Below, one piece after another: positions 52,037 to 60,209 of a stretch of DNA of 64,000 bases. Both the position numbers and the translations under genes were made by a program. The DNA comes from CAXXFQ01 sp963674475. GTDB taxonomy: Bacteria; Planctomycetota; Planctomycetia; Pirellulales; Thermoguttaceae. Within the stretch, counting starts at the first letter, position 1. Every line of letters begins with the position of its first letter. Location of the stretch: contig CAXXFQ010000019.1 of assembly GCA_963674475.2 (NCBI GenBank), forward strand, positions 1 through 64,000, given 5' to 3'. The notes below the pieces were generated by a model that was not told the DNA's origin, did not search any database, and saw only the letters and a program-made list of their open reading frames with translations.

Positions 52037-52420
52037 AGGTAGCACATTCTCACTCAAGCCAACATGAACCATCTCGCCATTTTGCCCCATTGACCCATAT
52101 GGACCCATCCGGTAAACTGGTAGGCCTCGATGGCACCAGACAGGGTAATTTGTAGCGATAACAATACCCAACATCGAGTTGTAGCCACCAGTACGATGTG
52201 CCTCATCATCTGCTGTCCGCCCCCCACGGGGCGGCCGAATGCACCGCGCAGGGATGCGCAAGCGGGGGTTTGCCACCGGCGTCGCCTACCCAGGCCCACG
52301 AGTGGACGGCGCTTACCACAGCCGAACTAGCGTTCCCACAAACAACCGCTGAACCTCCTTGCGGGCCGTCTGGAAGCTGGTGCTCCAGACGGCCCCGTTT
52401 ATGCGCGCCCCGGAACCGGG
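52037..52420. other. AT-richer intergenic region
   Basis: This stretch after the WecA/MraY-like gene is noticeably richer in A and T than its surroundings. It contains a strong hairpin near its end and an unconvincing leftward frame with a hydrophobic start (about 52068-52230). No RNA gene is recognised. A remnant of a lost gene is possible. Confidence 0.35.
52363..52396 (+). terminator. Strong 12-bp hairpin, likely terminator
   Basis: GGGCCGTCTGGA pairs perfectly with TCCAGACGGCCC around a nine-base loop, followed by CGTTTAT. It separates the WecA/MraY-like unit from the promoter at 52421. Confidence 0.65.
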
Positions 52421-52448
52421 TTGACCGCGCGAGGGCAAGCGTTAGGAT
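52421..52448 (+). promoter_or_regulatory. Sigma-70-type promoter, TTGACC-N16-TAGGAT
   Basis: The -35 is at 52421-52426 and the -10 at 52443-52448, 16 bases apart. The expected start of transcription is near 52455, about 37 bases before a 33-codon frame. Confidence 0.6.
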
Positions 52449-52491
52449 GGTCTCTTCGCGATCGCCCCCGCGGGGGCCAGGAGTATGCTCC

Positions 52492-52593
52492 ATGAAGTTG
52501 ACGTACGGTACAACGCAGAGCCTGTTGGCCCCGGTCGAGACCGTCGCGGTCCCGGACCGGACGCCGACCGTGCTCGAAGGAGGCACCTTCTGA
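52492..52593 (+). CDS. 33-residue peptide gene with its own promoter and terminator
   Basis: The frame starts MKLTYGTTQSLLAPVETVAV and ends VLEGGTF. CCAGGAG lies about 10 bases before the ATG, a promoter at 52421 and an intrinsic terminator at 52625. It has no signal peptide or membrane helix; it is rich in Thr, Val and Pro. No family is recognised. The compact promoter-RBS-frame-terminator arrangement is the main evidence. It may instead be a small RNA with a chance frame. Confidence 0.55.
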   Translation: MKLTYGTTQSLLAPVETVAVPDRTPTVLEGGTF

Positions 52594-52624
52594 GTCGCTA
52601 GACTGACGTTTGCATGCCAGCGAC

Positions 52625-52658
52625 CCCCGGGTGCCCCAGCGGTTCCCGGGGTTTTTTT
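52625..52658 (+). terminator. Rho-independent terminator
   Basis: CCCCGGG pairs with CCCGGGG around a 13-base loop and is followed by seven T. It closes the 33-codon unit and lies upstream of the true MATE start. Confidence 0.85.
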
Positions 52659-52739
52659 GTGGCCGGTAGGCGGTGGGTGCGGCACGCCCGGGCCGGCTGC
52701 CGTCCCGCGCCGCTGGGCGCCCCAGCGTGTGAGAACGAC

Positions 52740-54227
52740 ATGACGGACAGCAACCCCCATCTCGCCAAGCGGCGCCCGCCCTCCGAATTGGGCCGGGTGA
52801 TCTCGATGTCGATCCCGGTGGTGCTCATCATGACCTCGCGGGCCCTGATGGACATCGTCGACTTCTCGATGGTCTCCCACCTGCCGACCGATGCCGCCCA
52901 GGCCGCCATTCTGCCCGCCCAGGTCGTCATGTGGTCGTACATCGTGCTGGGCATGGGAACGCTGTCGATCATCAGCACCTTCACCTCGCAGTGCCTGGGC
53001 CGGGGCGACAAGGAGCAGTGCGGCGCCTACGCCTGGCAGATGCTCTATCTCTCGGCGGCGTTCGGCCTGCTGGGGCTGGTGGCGCTGCCCACGCTGCCGG
53101 GCCTGATCGCCTGGCTGAACCACGCCCCGGAGGTGCAGGCCTGCGAGCTGGCGTACGCCCGGGTGGCGGTGCTCTCGGCCGGCCCGACCATCGCCGCCCA
53201 GGGGCTGAGCTGGTTCTTCATTGGCATCCACCGGCCTTGGATTCCCGCCTGGTCGGCGCTGGAAGGCAACGTGGTCAACATCGTGGTCAGCGCGGTGCTG
53301 ATCTTCGGCCTGCTCGGCGCCCCGGCCATGGGCATTGCGGGGGCGGCATGGGGGACGGTCGCAGCGGTGAGCTACCGCGCGACTCGGCTCGCGATCACGC
53401 TGCTGCTGCCCAAGATGGCCGAGCAGTTCGGCACGCGCCGCAACTGGCGGCCCGGGCGGGCGCTGATCGTGCGGCTGCTCCGCGTGGGCATACCCTGCGG
53501 CCTGCAGTGGACGTCCGAAGTCGTGGTGTGGGCGATCTTCATCAACGTGCTGGTCGGGACGTTCTTCGGCACGACGCACCAGCTGGCCACCAACGTCGCG
53601 TGGCAGTACTTGCGCATCTCCTTCCTGCCCACCGTCGGCGTGGGGCACGCCATTACGTCTCTGGTGGGCCGAGCCATCGGCGCGGGAGCGCCGGAACAGG
53701 CGGTTCGCCTCACCCGCATGGCGGTCGGGGTAACCATGGTCTACCTCGGCACGCTGTCGATCGTCTACTTCCTGTTCGGCGGGCCGCTGATCGCTCTGTT
53801 CAACGATCAGCCGGAAGTGGTCAAGCTCGGCGCGCAGATCATGATCTGTGCAGCGGTGTTTCAACTCTTCGATGCACTGGGCATTGCGTACACCAGCGCA
53901 CTACGCGGCGCGGGCGACACCCTGTGGCCCGCGGTGTTCTTCGTGGTCAGCCAATGGTTGATCATCGTGGGCGGGGGCTGGCTGGTGGCGACGCTCTACC
54001 CGCAATGGGGCTCGCTCGGTCCCTGGTGGGCGGCGGCGACGCTGATTATCATCACTGCCTTGTACCTGTGGTGGCGATGGCACAGCCGAGCGTGGATGCG
54101 CATCGACATCTTCGGCGACGGAAGGCAGGCGCGAGACACGGACAGCGTAACCGCCGAAGCGGGCGATGGTGAGGACGTCCGTAGCACCACGCGCGCTGGA
54201 CAGGCGGAGGCGCACGCCCAGCCCTAG
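52740..54227 (+). CDS. MATE family efflux transporter
   Basis: I use the ATG at 52740; an upstream in-frame ATG would place the terminator inside the gene. The 495-residue protein has twelve helices in two MatE halves (ISMSIPVVLIMTSRALMDIVDF; LLRVGIPCGLQWTSEVVVWA). Typical motifs such as RGAGDTLWPAVFFVVSQWL are present. MATE proteins expel cationic drugs or metabolites using sodium or proton gradients. The charged C-terminal tail is disordered. Confidence 0.92.
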   Translation: MTDSNPHLAKRRPPSELGRVISMSIPVVLIMTSRALMDIVDFSMVSHLPTDAAQAAILPAQVVMWSYIVLGMGTLSIISTFTSQCLGRGDKEQCGAYAWQMLYLSAAFGLLGLVALPTLPGLIAWLNHAPEVQACELAYARVAVLSAGPTIAAQGLSWFFIGIHRPWIPAWSALEGNVVNIVVSAVLIFGLLGAPAMGIAGAAWGTVAAVSYRATRLAITLLLPKMAEQFGTRRNWRPGRALIVRLLRVGIPCGLQWTSEVVVWAIFINVLVGTFFGTTHQLATNVAWQYLRISFLPTVGVGHAITSLVGRAIGAGAPEQAVRLTRMAVGVTMVYLGTLSIVYFLFGGPLIALFNDQPEVVKLGAQIMICAAVFQLFDALGIAYTSALRGAGDTLWPAVFFVVSQWLIIVGGGWLVATLYPQWGSLGPWWAAATLIIITALYLWWRWHSRAWMRIDIFGDGRQARDTDSVTAEAGDGEDVRSTTRAGQAEAHAQP

Positions 54228-54279
54228 AGAGCGCAGATCAACCTACGCACAGAAGGAACGGGCGCGTTTCCTCGCCATT

Positions 54280-54654
54280 CTACCGCTCTGGTGGCTTGCA
54301 CACCTCGCCGGACGCCTTCGTCATGCTAAACGGGTCCGGTGGATCCAATTCCTGTGTAGCTGTCTCGACACACTTATTGTCCCGACACTCCCGCAGGTAC
54401 TTGGTGCCCGTGCAAGGCTGGGCAACACACTCCGCAAGTCCACCCGCGAACACGGTGCAGTTTCGCATCGATGCGTAGATATCTTCGTCAAGCTTGCACT
54501 CCACCTCACCGCACTGCATCACCGAGTGCACGACATTCGTGTGGCACGCCTGATCGCTTAGCGCCGTAATATAGCAGTCATTTGCCCAGAGGCCGAGAAC
54601 AGCAACTCCCATGGTTCCAGTCACAAGTGCCAGCACTGCCAGCTTCATCTGCAT
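54280..54654 (-). CDS. Small Cys-rich exported protein
   Basis: ATG at 54654 with a full AGGAGGT eight bases upstream. The product is 124 residues: a signal peptide (KLAVLALVTGTMGVAVLGLW) and about ten cysteines in the mature part (NDCYITALSDQAC, CTVFAGGLAEC, VAQPCTGTKYLREC). They are paired in a way that suggests disulfides and an extracytoplasmic fold. The family is unknown. Base composition is lower in GC than its neighbours. It lies just downstream of the 55760-54806 gene and is probably in the same unit. Confidence 0.75.
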   Translation of the reverse strand: MQMKLAVLALVTGTMGVAVLGLWANDCYITALSDQACHTNVVHSVMQCGEVECKLDEDIYASMRNCTVFAGGLAECVAQPCTGTKYLRECRDNKCVETATQELDPPDPFSMTKASGEVCKPPER

Positions 54655-54805
54655 CACATGTACCTCCTACCTCGCTGCCGGGAAGCGCACCCTTGTGCGC
54701 ACGGCACAGGTCATCCCTGGCGGTCATAGAAACCGCACGAGGCAAACATAATCTTAGCTTCCTGAACCACTTCGCCAACGATGTTAAGCATCCCAAGAGG
54801 TTGAA

Positions 54806-55760
54806 CTACTGAAGAGGGAAGTGCGTCATCTCTGGCGAACCCTGTTCATCGAACTCCATCTTGCCCAGGAGCTCGGGAAACGCCTGCGGGCGATACCGAT
54901 CTGGACACCGCAAGAACGCCCGAACTTCCGGAACCCCCATTGCTCGGACGTCCTTCAACTCGCACACGATACTCCTATCGCCCTCCTTGTTGAACAGCTC
55001 ATTCTTGCCCGGCACGAAGTGCCCGTCGCCGAGCTTGATATACTCCCCGAGCCTCGTCGTACTGTATCGTGTCTCCACACACACCGGAAGGAACCGCTCG
55101 GCGCACTCCACAATCCTGCACTTCACTTGCGCCATACCATCGCCATCCCCACTCTTCACCACTGAGGGGCCCGATCTCTAGGTAAAGATTGTCTCCAAAC
55201 AAACGAGCGCTCTGCAGCGGGCGCTGAGAGAGCTCGCTGAGCACAGGGGAACCAAACAGAACGCGGCCAGCGTAGTACTCTGTCTGGGCGACCTGCGTCT
55301 GCAGGAGATACGCATACGTCTGCTCGGAATCAACATCCATTGGGTAGTCGGCGACGAGTACGATAGCGCGGTCGCCACCGATCATCCACGCCTTTCCGTT
55401 AGCGATACCACAGACAATGGGATGTGCCGTCGTGGCGGGAATCCACAAATCCAAACGCATTGCGCCATTCCGTCCGACGTAGAGGCGACCACGTTGCTTT
55501 ACCGTGGAATTGGGCTGACGCTCGACGCCTTCCATGGTTAGATTGAAATCGATTACACCCACGAAATCCATCGTTCGATACATGCGCTCCAGCTGATGGC
55601 CGGCGGCGAGCGCATCGGCGGTGGACCCACCGTCGGCGTCCGCTTCTCGAATCGCAGAAGCCGCACCGAGTGACGGCGGCGTATCATCACCCATCGCCGC
55701 TCCCACAGAGAGCGTGAGAACAACGACGATAGCTCGGAGCGCAACACAGTGACTGAACAT
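54806..55760 (-). CDS. Exported LolA-like protein, one frameshift
   Basis: ATG at 55760 behind AAGGAGGT. A signal peptide (ALRAIVVVLTLSVGAAMG) leads to a beta-rich region (DFVGVIDFNLTMEGVERQ, GRLYVGRNGAMRLDLWIP, NGKAWMIGGDRAIVLVAD). This resembles lipoprotein-carrier-like (LolA/LolB) folds. Near 55168, in a GGGCCCC run, the frame shifts and continues in the adjacent frame to 54806 (VKCRIVECAERFLPVCVETR, PDRYRPQAFPELL). The span is 3n+1 bases, giving 317 residues after correction. The role is unknown. It may act with the Cys-rich protein encoded downstream. Confidence 0.72.
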
Positions 55761-56079
55761 GAGAAACCTCCTTCACCTCGGGGCTACGAGCCCCAACTCT
55801 GACCAGGAGATGGGCCTGGTTCGTTAACCAGAACACACATAACTGTACACCACGGCGGGGGGGGGACGCAAAGAGAATCCAGCCGAGATTCATGGAACGG
55901 AGCAACGCAGGGTGTCACGATTGGGCACCTATCACGCTCAGAAACAGCTGAAACCACAGGTTCACCCGCCCAGCTTAACGTGCCGCTTCAGGAGACGTGC
56001 GAGTTGCGGGGTCGCATTGGTGGTGCCAGAATGCCCGAAGTAGCAGTGGAAGACACCGGAACTCCGGAGAACGCTGACC
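55761..56079. other. Divergent gap before purN
   Basis: This 319-base region between a leftward and a rightward gene has a GGGGCTCGTAGCCCC hairpin next to the leftward start and a long G-run near 55858. I see no clear promoter. Confidence 0.35.
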
Positions 56080-56679
56080 GTGGATCGAAAGCCTTTGCGA
56101 CTGGCGGTGCTGATTTCCGGCGGGGGCCGAACGCTGTTGAACCTGCAGCGGGAAATCGTCGCGGGTCGGCTCGAAGCGCGCATCGAGCGCGTGGTGTGCT
56201 CGCGCCCGGACGTGGCGGGGGTCGAGCGTGCGAAGCAGGCGGGCTTGTCCGTCACCGTCGTCGATCGCCGGGCGCACGAACCCGCCGCGTTTCAAGCGGC
56301 GCTCACCAGCGGCGATCGGGGATGTCGACCCTGGTCTGCATGGCGGGGTTCCTGTCGTTGTGGCGGATTCCCGACGCGTATGCCGGGCGGGTGCTGAACA
56401 TCCATCCCGCCACTCTTGCCCGAGTTCGGCGGGCCCGGGATGTACGGCTCGCGGGTGCATCGGGCGGTGCTGGCGGCCGGCCGGGCCGAGAGCGGCTGCA
56501 CCGTGCACCTCTGCGACAACGAGTACGACCACGGCCCGATCCTGCTGCAACGCCGCGTGCCGGTCCTGCCCAAACGACACCCCGGACACGCTCGCCGAAC
56601 GCGTCTTCGCCGCGGAGTGCATCGCCTACCCCGAAGCGATTCGCCGTCACACACCGCCAAGCGATTGCCCCAGCAGTAG
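56080..56679 (+). pseudogene. purN: Phosphoribosylglycinamide formyltransferase, about four frameshifts
   Basis: The GTG at 56080 opens LRLAVLISGGGRTLLNLQRE, the PurN start. After about residue 78 the frame changes near 56315, 56410, 56570 and 56645. The pieces give MAGFLSLWRIPDAYAGRVLN IHP (catalytic Asn and His), EFGGPGMYGSRVHRAVLAAG, DNEYDHGPILLQ (catalytic Asp) and TLAERVFAAECIAYPEAIRR. The enzyme formylates GAR in purine synthesis and is essential in many bacteria, which argues for sequence error over true loss. All catalytic residues remain. Confidence 0.8.
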
Positions 56680-56755
56680 CCCGGCGCGTGTCGACCGCGC
56701 GGCAGGGATAGGCCCCCCCTGTCAGGCGGGTCCGTCGACCGTATCGCGCAGGAGC

Positions 56756-57765
56756 TTACGGTAGCGGGGCCATGATCTCTTTGAGCTTGCCGGCGAGCTG
56801 GTCGTCGTGGCCTTTGTAGCGCAGCGCCGTGCGGGCGAGGCCGACGAAGAGCTTGATGGCGGTGTCGTAGTCGCGCAGGTCGATGTACTCCGGGGCGAGG
56901 CGCTTGCGCTTCGTATCGACGTTGTGGTAGTTGCCCAGCGAGAGGCAGACGCCCGTCGCTTCGTAGCCCAGCGCGCAGTAGGCGCTGGCCTCGCAGGTGC
57001 CGCCATCCATGAGCTTGCGCTGGAAGCGGAAGCGCTTGTCCTGCTTGGCGATCTCCTGGGCGACCTGGTGACAGTGAGCTGACACCGCCGGCGTGAAGGC
57101 ACTGGTCTTGTCGCCGATGCGGAGGATCACGCCCTCGCCCTGGGGCGCGAAGGGGCGCTGGGCGGAGGTATCCATCGCCAGCACGAAGCAGCTCGCGGGG
57201 ATAATGTCCGCCCGGGCGGCGCCCAAGGCGCCGACGAAACCGACCTCTTCCGCGCGGTGTGAACAGGAAGTAGGCGTCAGCCGATTCCGCGCCGCGGGCC
57301 AGGACGTCAAGAGCGCTGAGCAGCGCCGCCACGCCCGCCAGGTCGTCGCAGGCGGGGGCGTAGATCTTGCGGCCACGGACCACGGGGGCGGGCAGGTCCC
57401 ACAAGCCGAGCGCGCGCGGGCGGAACCGCCTGTGCCACGCGAGGTTGGCGGTGGTTACCCGAGTGACACCTTGCTGACCGCTCGGTCTTGACCGACTGCA
57501 CCTGGCCCTTGATCCACTCGCCGTCGACGTAGAAGCGCACCCGCGCCTTGGGAAAGTACCTCCGCCGGCACGCCGCCCCGCCAGAAAGCCCGCAGGCGAG
57601 CCTTGCCGGTCATGCAATCGGCGACGAACCCGGGATGGTCGAGGTGGGCGGTGACACACACGGGCCGCGCGACGCGGCGTCCCTTGCGCACGTGGGCCAG
57701 CAAGTTGCCCACGCCGTCCTGCGTAAGCTGCACGCCGGGCCGCTTCGCGTCAAACCCAAAACGGA
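56756..57765 (-). pseudogene. M42 family metallo-aminopeptidase, frameshifted and 5'-truncated at composition break
   Basis: Reading leftward, the fragments give the M42 metal ligands in order: VCVTAHLDHPGFVAD, ACDDLAGV, AEEVGFVGALG (catalytic Glu), LAMDTS and LSLGNYHN. Frames change near 57545, 57470 and 57260. The last piece ends MAPLP then stop. The N-terminal 40 or so residues are missing: upstream of FDAKRPGVQLTQDGVGNLLA the sequence turns AT-richer and no longer fits the family. M42 enzymes are cytoplasmic dinuclear aminopeptidases. The missing start coincides with the composition break. Confidence 0.78.
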
Positions 57766-57980
57766 AACAAGCCGATCGAGTAGGCGGTGTCGGAAGGGGA
57801 AAGATAATCGAGCTTGACCATACTTTGCACTTCCCCCCTCCTTTTTTCGCCAATGAAAAAAGCCCAAAACGCGTACCAAAACGTGGGAAAAAAATCGCTA
57901 TGGCTTCGCCTGAGCGTTTGACGTATCATACGCCCCATGCGAGACGGCCTTGCCTAAACATTAGGTTGAAAAGCAGGCTG
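57766..57980. other. Composition-break region
   Basis: To the left the sequence is very GC-rich; to the right are runs of A and T and plain codon use. A short leftward frame starting at 57821 (MVKLDYLSPSDTAYSIGLFP) has an AGGGGGGAAG-type site upstream and stops after 23 codons. It may be the severed 5' end of a gene belonging to the right-hand segment. Confidence 0.5.
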
Positions 57981-58262
57981 TTAGAGCGCGTAGAAGGCAA
58001 CAAAGGAAAGCAATCCGAGGATTCCCAAGACGATCCACCAGACCGGGCGACCCGACCACGCGTTGGTGCCGGCGGTGATGTACTCGCCGCAAACGGGACA
58101 TCGGGGCGTGTCCTCGTAGATCTCCGCTCCGCAGGCCGGGCAAAGGATCGTGTCGGTTTCGAACTCGTCGTCGGAAGATCCCTCGAAATCTTCCGCTTCG
58201 TCATACTCCTCGTAAGCCGATTCGTCTTGCCATTGGTCTTCGGACATGATCGTTTTTTGCAT
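57981..58262 (-). CDS. Zinc-ribbon, single-helix membrane protein
   Basis: ATG at 58262 (an alternative is 58247). The 93 residues are an acidic start (SAYEEYDEAEDFEGSSDDEF), a zinc ribbon (CPACGAEIYEDTPRCPVCGE) and one C-terminal helix (WIVLGILGLLSFVAFYAL). Such short zinc-ribbon membrane proteins are common in planctomycetes, with no known function. It is divergent from the LysM gene, the two starts lying about 70 bases apart. Confidence 0.82.
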   Translation of the reverse strand: MQKTIMSEDQWQDESAYEEYDEAEDFEGSSDDEFETDTILCPACGAEIYEDTPRCPVCGEYITAGTNAWSGRPVWWIVLGILGLLSFVAFYAL

Positions 58263-58330
58263 TGCTCTCTTTCACGGATAATGAAATTGAAAACGGGATT
58301 GGATACCGGCTTCCCTCAAGGAGGAAGATC

Positions 58331-59881
58331 ATGAATTCGCTAAAAACCATTTTCACGGCAGCCGTTTTGATTGTCGTTTTGTACGGGGCGTATCTCGTGA
58401 TAAACCGAACTCCCCAAACGGCTTCCGCTCCTCCGGAAGCGGCCGACGCCGGCGCGACGACGCTGACAATCGAGTCGGAAAACGCTTCGGCGTCCAACGA
58501 GGCCCCGGCGTCCTTTGCCAACTTGAAAACCGGCAATTCGACGAGCGATTTGCCCGCGTTCGCCTCTCAAGGGGGACCGGCTGCCACAACGGAAAGCGTT
58601 GCGTCGAGCCAATTGCCGATCGGAAAGGTTCCTGCGTGGGCCTCAACTTCTCCGGCCGAAGTGTCGGAAAAAGAAGCCGTTTCCACGTTCTCTGATCTCC
58701 AAACGACCGAAATGAAAACCGCCTCGACCGGCGAATCGGCTTCTCAAACGGCCGTCCATGGTCAACCCGGTTCGGCGATGCCGGGCAAATCGAACGGATC
58801 GATCAACCCGTTGGCATCTCCTTCCGCTAGTGTAGCATTTGGTGCGCAAAAGGGCGCTCCTCCCGCGTCGGTTAATAATTTCCAAAACGGTTCGACAGCG
58901 TCGAGCGGTTCAACTGTTTCGAGTGGTTCGACGGTGCCGAGCGGATTTCCTCCCGCGGGCCTTACGCCAAACGGAACCGCCACATCCCCGTCTTCCCCGT
59001 CGAGCGGCTCTTCTTGGGATCGACCAAACGCGGCGGCTTCGATGAGTTCAAACGGTTCGAACGATTATTCCGGTTCGCCGCGATGGGACAACCCTTTGCC
59101 CCCTTCCCCAACTGCGCAAAACGGGGGGACCACTCCCTGGCAGGCCGACACGGCTCAAAAGGGGGCTGGCACTCCCTCGGCCAGCGGAGAAGCACATAGC
59201 GCTTTCATGCGTCAGGTGCAAGTTTTGTTGCGGCAAAACCAACTAGACCAAGCCCATGTCATGCTTAGTCAGCGTTATACCGATCCAAGCACGACTCCCG
59301 AACAGGCCCTCGAATTGGAGCGACTGCTCGATCAACTGGCCGGAACGGTGATCTATTCTCGCGGGCATTATCTCGATCGACCGTATCGAATCCAAGCGGG
59401 CGACACACTGGTCGATCTGGCAAAACAATATCAGGTTCCGGTCGGCCTTTTGGCGAAGATCAACGGTATGGATCCCAAGCAGCCACTTCCGGTCGGGGCT
59501 GATTTGAAGGTGGTCCGCGGTCCCTTTGAAGCAGTGGTGGATTTACAGAAACGAGAGCTTTTGTTACTGTTGCAAGGAACTCGATATGCCGGTCGTTTCC
59601 CCATCGGGATCGGCCCCGGACTGGTCGAGCAAACCGGCGTCTATATGATTACCGACAAAACCGACACCGAGGCGATCGCGACCGGGCGCCAAGACGATCC
59701 GAATCGGATTTACGGTTCGCGATGGCTCGGGCTGGGCGAGCGACTCGGCATCCACGGCACGTACAAACCTGAAACGATCGGCCAAGCCGCCTCGGAAGGG
59801 TACATTTCGCTCATGAACAACGACATTAAAGATGTTTACGATATTCTTTCGGTCGGCTCCAAGGTAACGATTCGCCGCTAG
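58331..59881 (+). CDS. LysM and L,D-transpeptidase (YkuD)-like protein lacking the catalytic Cys
   Basis: ATG at 58331 after AAGGAGGAAGATC. One N-terminal helix (IFTAAVLIVVLYGAYLVI) is followed by a Ser/Gly/Asn-rich low-complexity region of about 270 residues. Next is a LysM module (YRIQAGDTLVDLAKQYQVPV) and a YkuD-like domain (EAVVDLQKRELLLLLQGTRY, RLGIHGTYKPETIG). In the active-site motif the expected S-x-G-C-I-R reads SEGYISL, so Tyr491 replaces Cys and Ser replaces Arg. The histidine of HGT is kept. It should bind peptidoglycan-like glycan, but classical transpeptidation is unlikely. Confidence 0.88.
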   Translation: MNSLKTIFTAAVLIVVLYGAYLVINRTPQTASAPPEAADAGATTLTIESENASASNEAPASFANLKTGNSTSDLPAFASQGGPAATTESVASSQLPIGKVPAWASTSPAEVSEKEAVSTFSDLQTTEMKTASTGESASQTAVHGQPGSAMPGKSNGSINPLASPSASVAFGAQKGAPPASVNNFQNGSTASSGSTVSSGSTVPSGFPPAGLTPNGTATSPSSPSSGSSWDRPNAAASMSSNGSNDYSGSPRWDNPLPPSPTAQNGGTTPWQADTAQKGAGTPSASGEAHSAFMRQVQVLLRQNQLDQAHVMLSQRYTDPSTTPEQALELERLLDQLAGTVIYSRGHYLDRPYRIQAGDTLVDLAKQYQVPVGLLAKINGMDPKQPLPVGADLKVVRGPFEAVVDLQKRELLLLLQGTRYAGRFPIGIGPGLVEQTGVYMITDKTDTEAIATGRQDDPNRIYGSRWLGLGERLGIHGTYKPETIGQAASEGYISLMNNDIKDVYDILSVGSKVTIRR

Positions 59882-59901
59882 CGATCGAACCCCATTGGAA
59901 A

Positions 59902-59966
59902 ACGGACACGAACTTTTGCGGGCTTCTTCCTTTTTACATTCGAGGAAGGAGTCCGTTTTTCTTTTC
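59902..59966 (+). terminator. Probable terminator of the LysM/YkuD gene
   Basis: ACGGAC pairs with GTCCGT outside an inner CTTCCT/AGGAAG stem, followed by TTTTTCTTTT. It lies 20 bases after the stop. The rest of the 328-base gap to 60210 shows nothing I can name. Confidence 0.6.
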
Positions 59967-60209
59967 TTGAAACGTTCTCTTTATTATCCTGCCGAAGCGA
60001 AATAACCGAAAAAACAGGAATATCATCCTCACTTTTTTCCATGGGATCGTTTGCCAAGGGGGGGTATGCGTCCTATTCTTTCAGTGTGATGCATGTCAAT
60101 GGAATAGGTCTCGTCGAGGTGCGTATCTCGTCGTCTGGAGCTAGTTTTTCCGGGAATGATTGCTTCGATTGGCCCACCCCCTTTCTGAAACGAAGAATGG
60201 ATCGAGCGC

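Noticed and set aside
52068..52230. Leftward 50-odd-codon frame with a hydrophobic start in the AT-richer gap
   Set aside because: Ribosome site weak, composition of the second half unlike a protein, and no promoter; kept only as part of the intergenic note.
52614..52739. Longer MATE start at 52614
   Set aside because: It would put a T7-tailed terminator inside the coding region, and the extra 42 residues look non-native.
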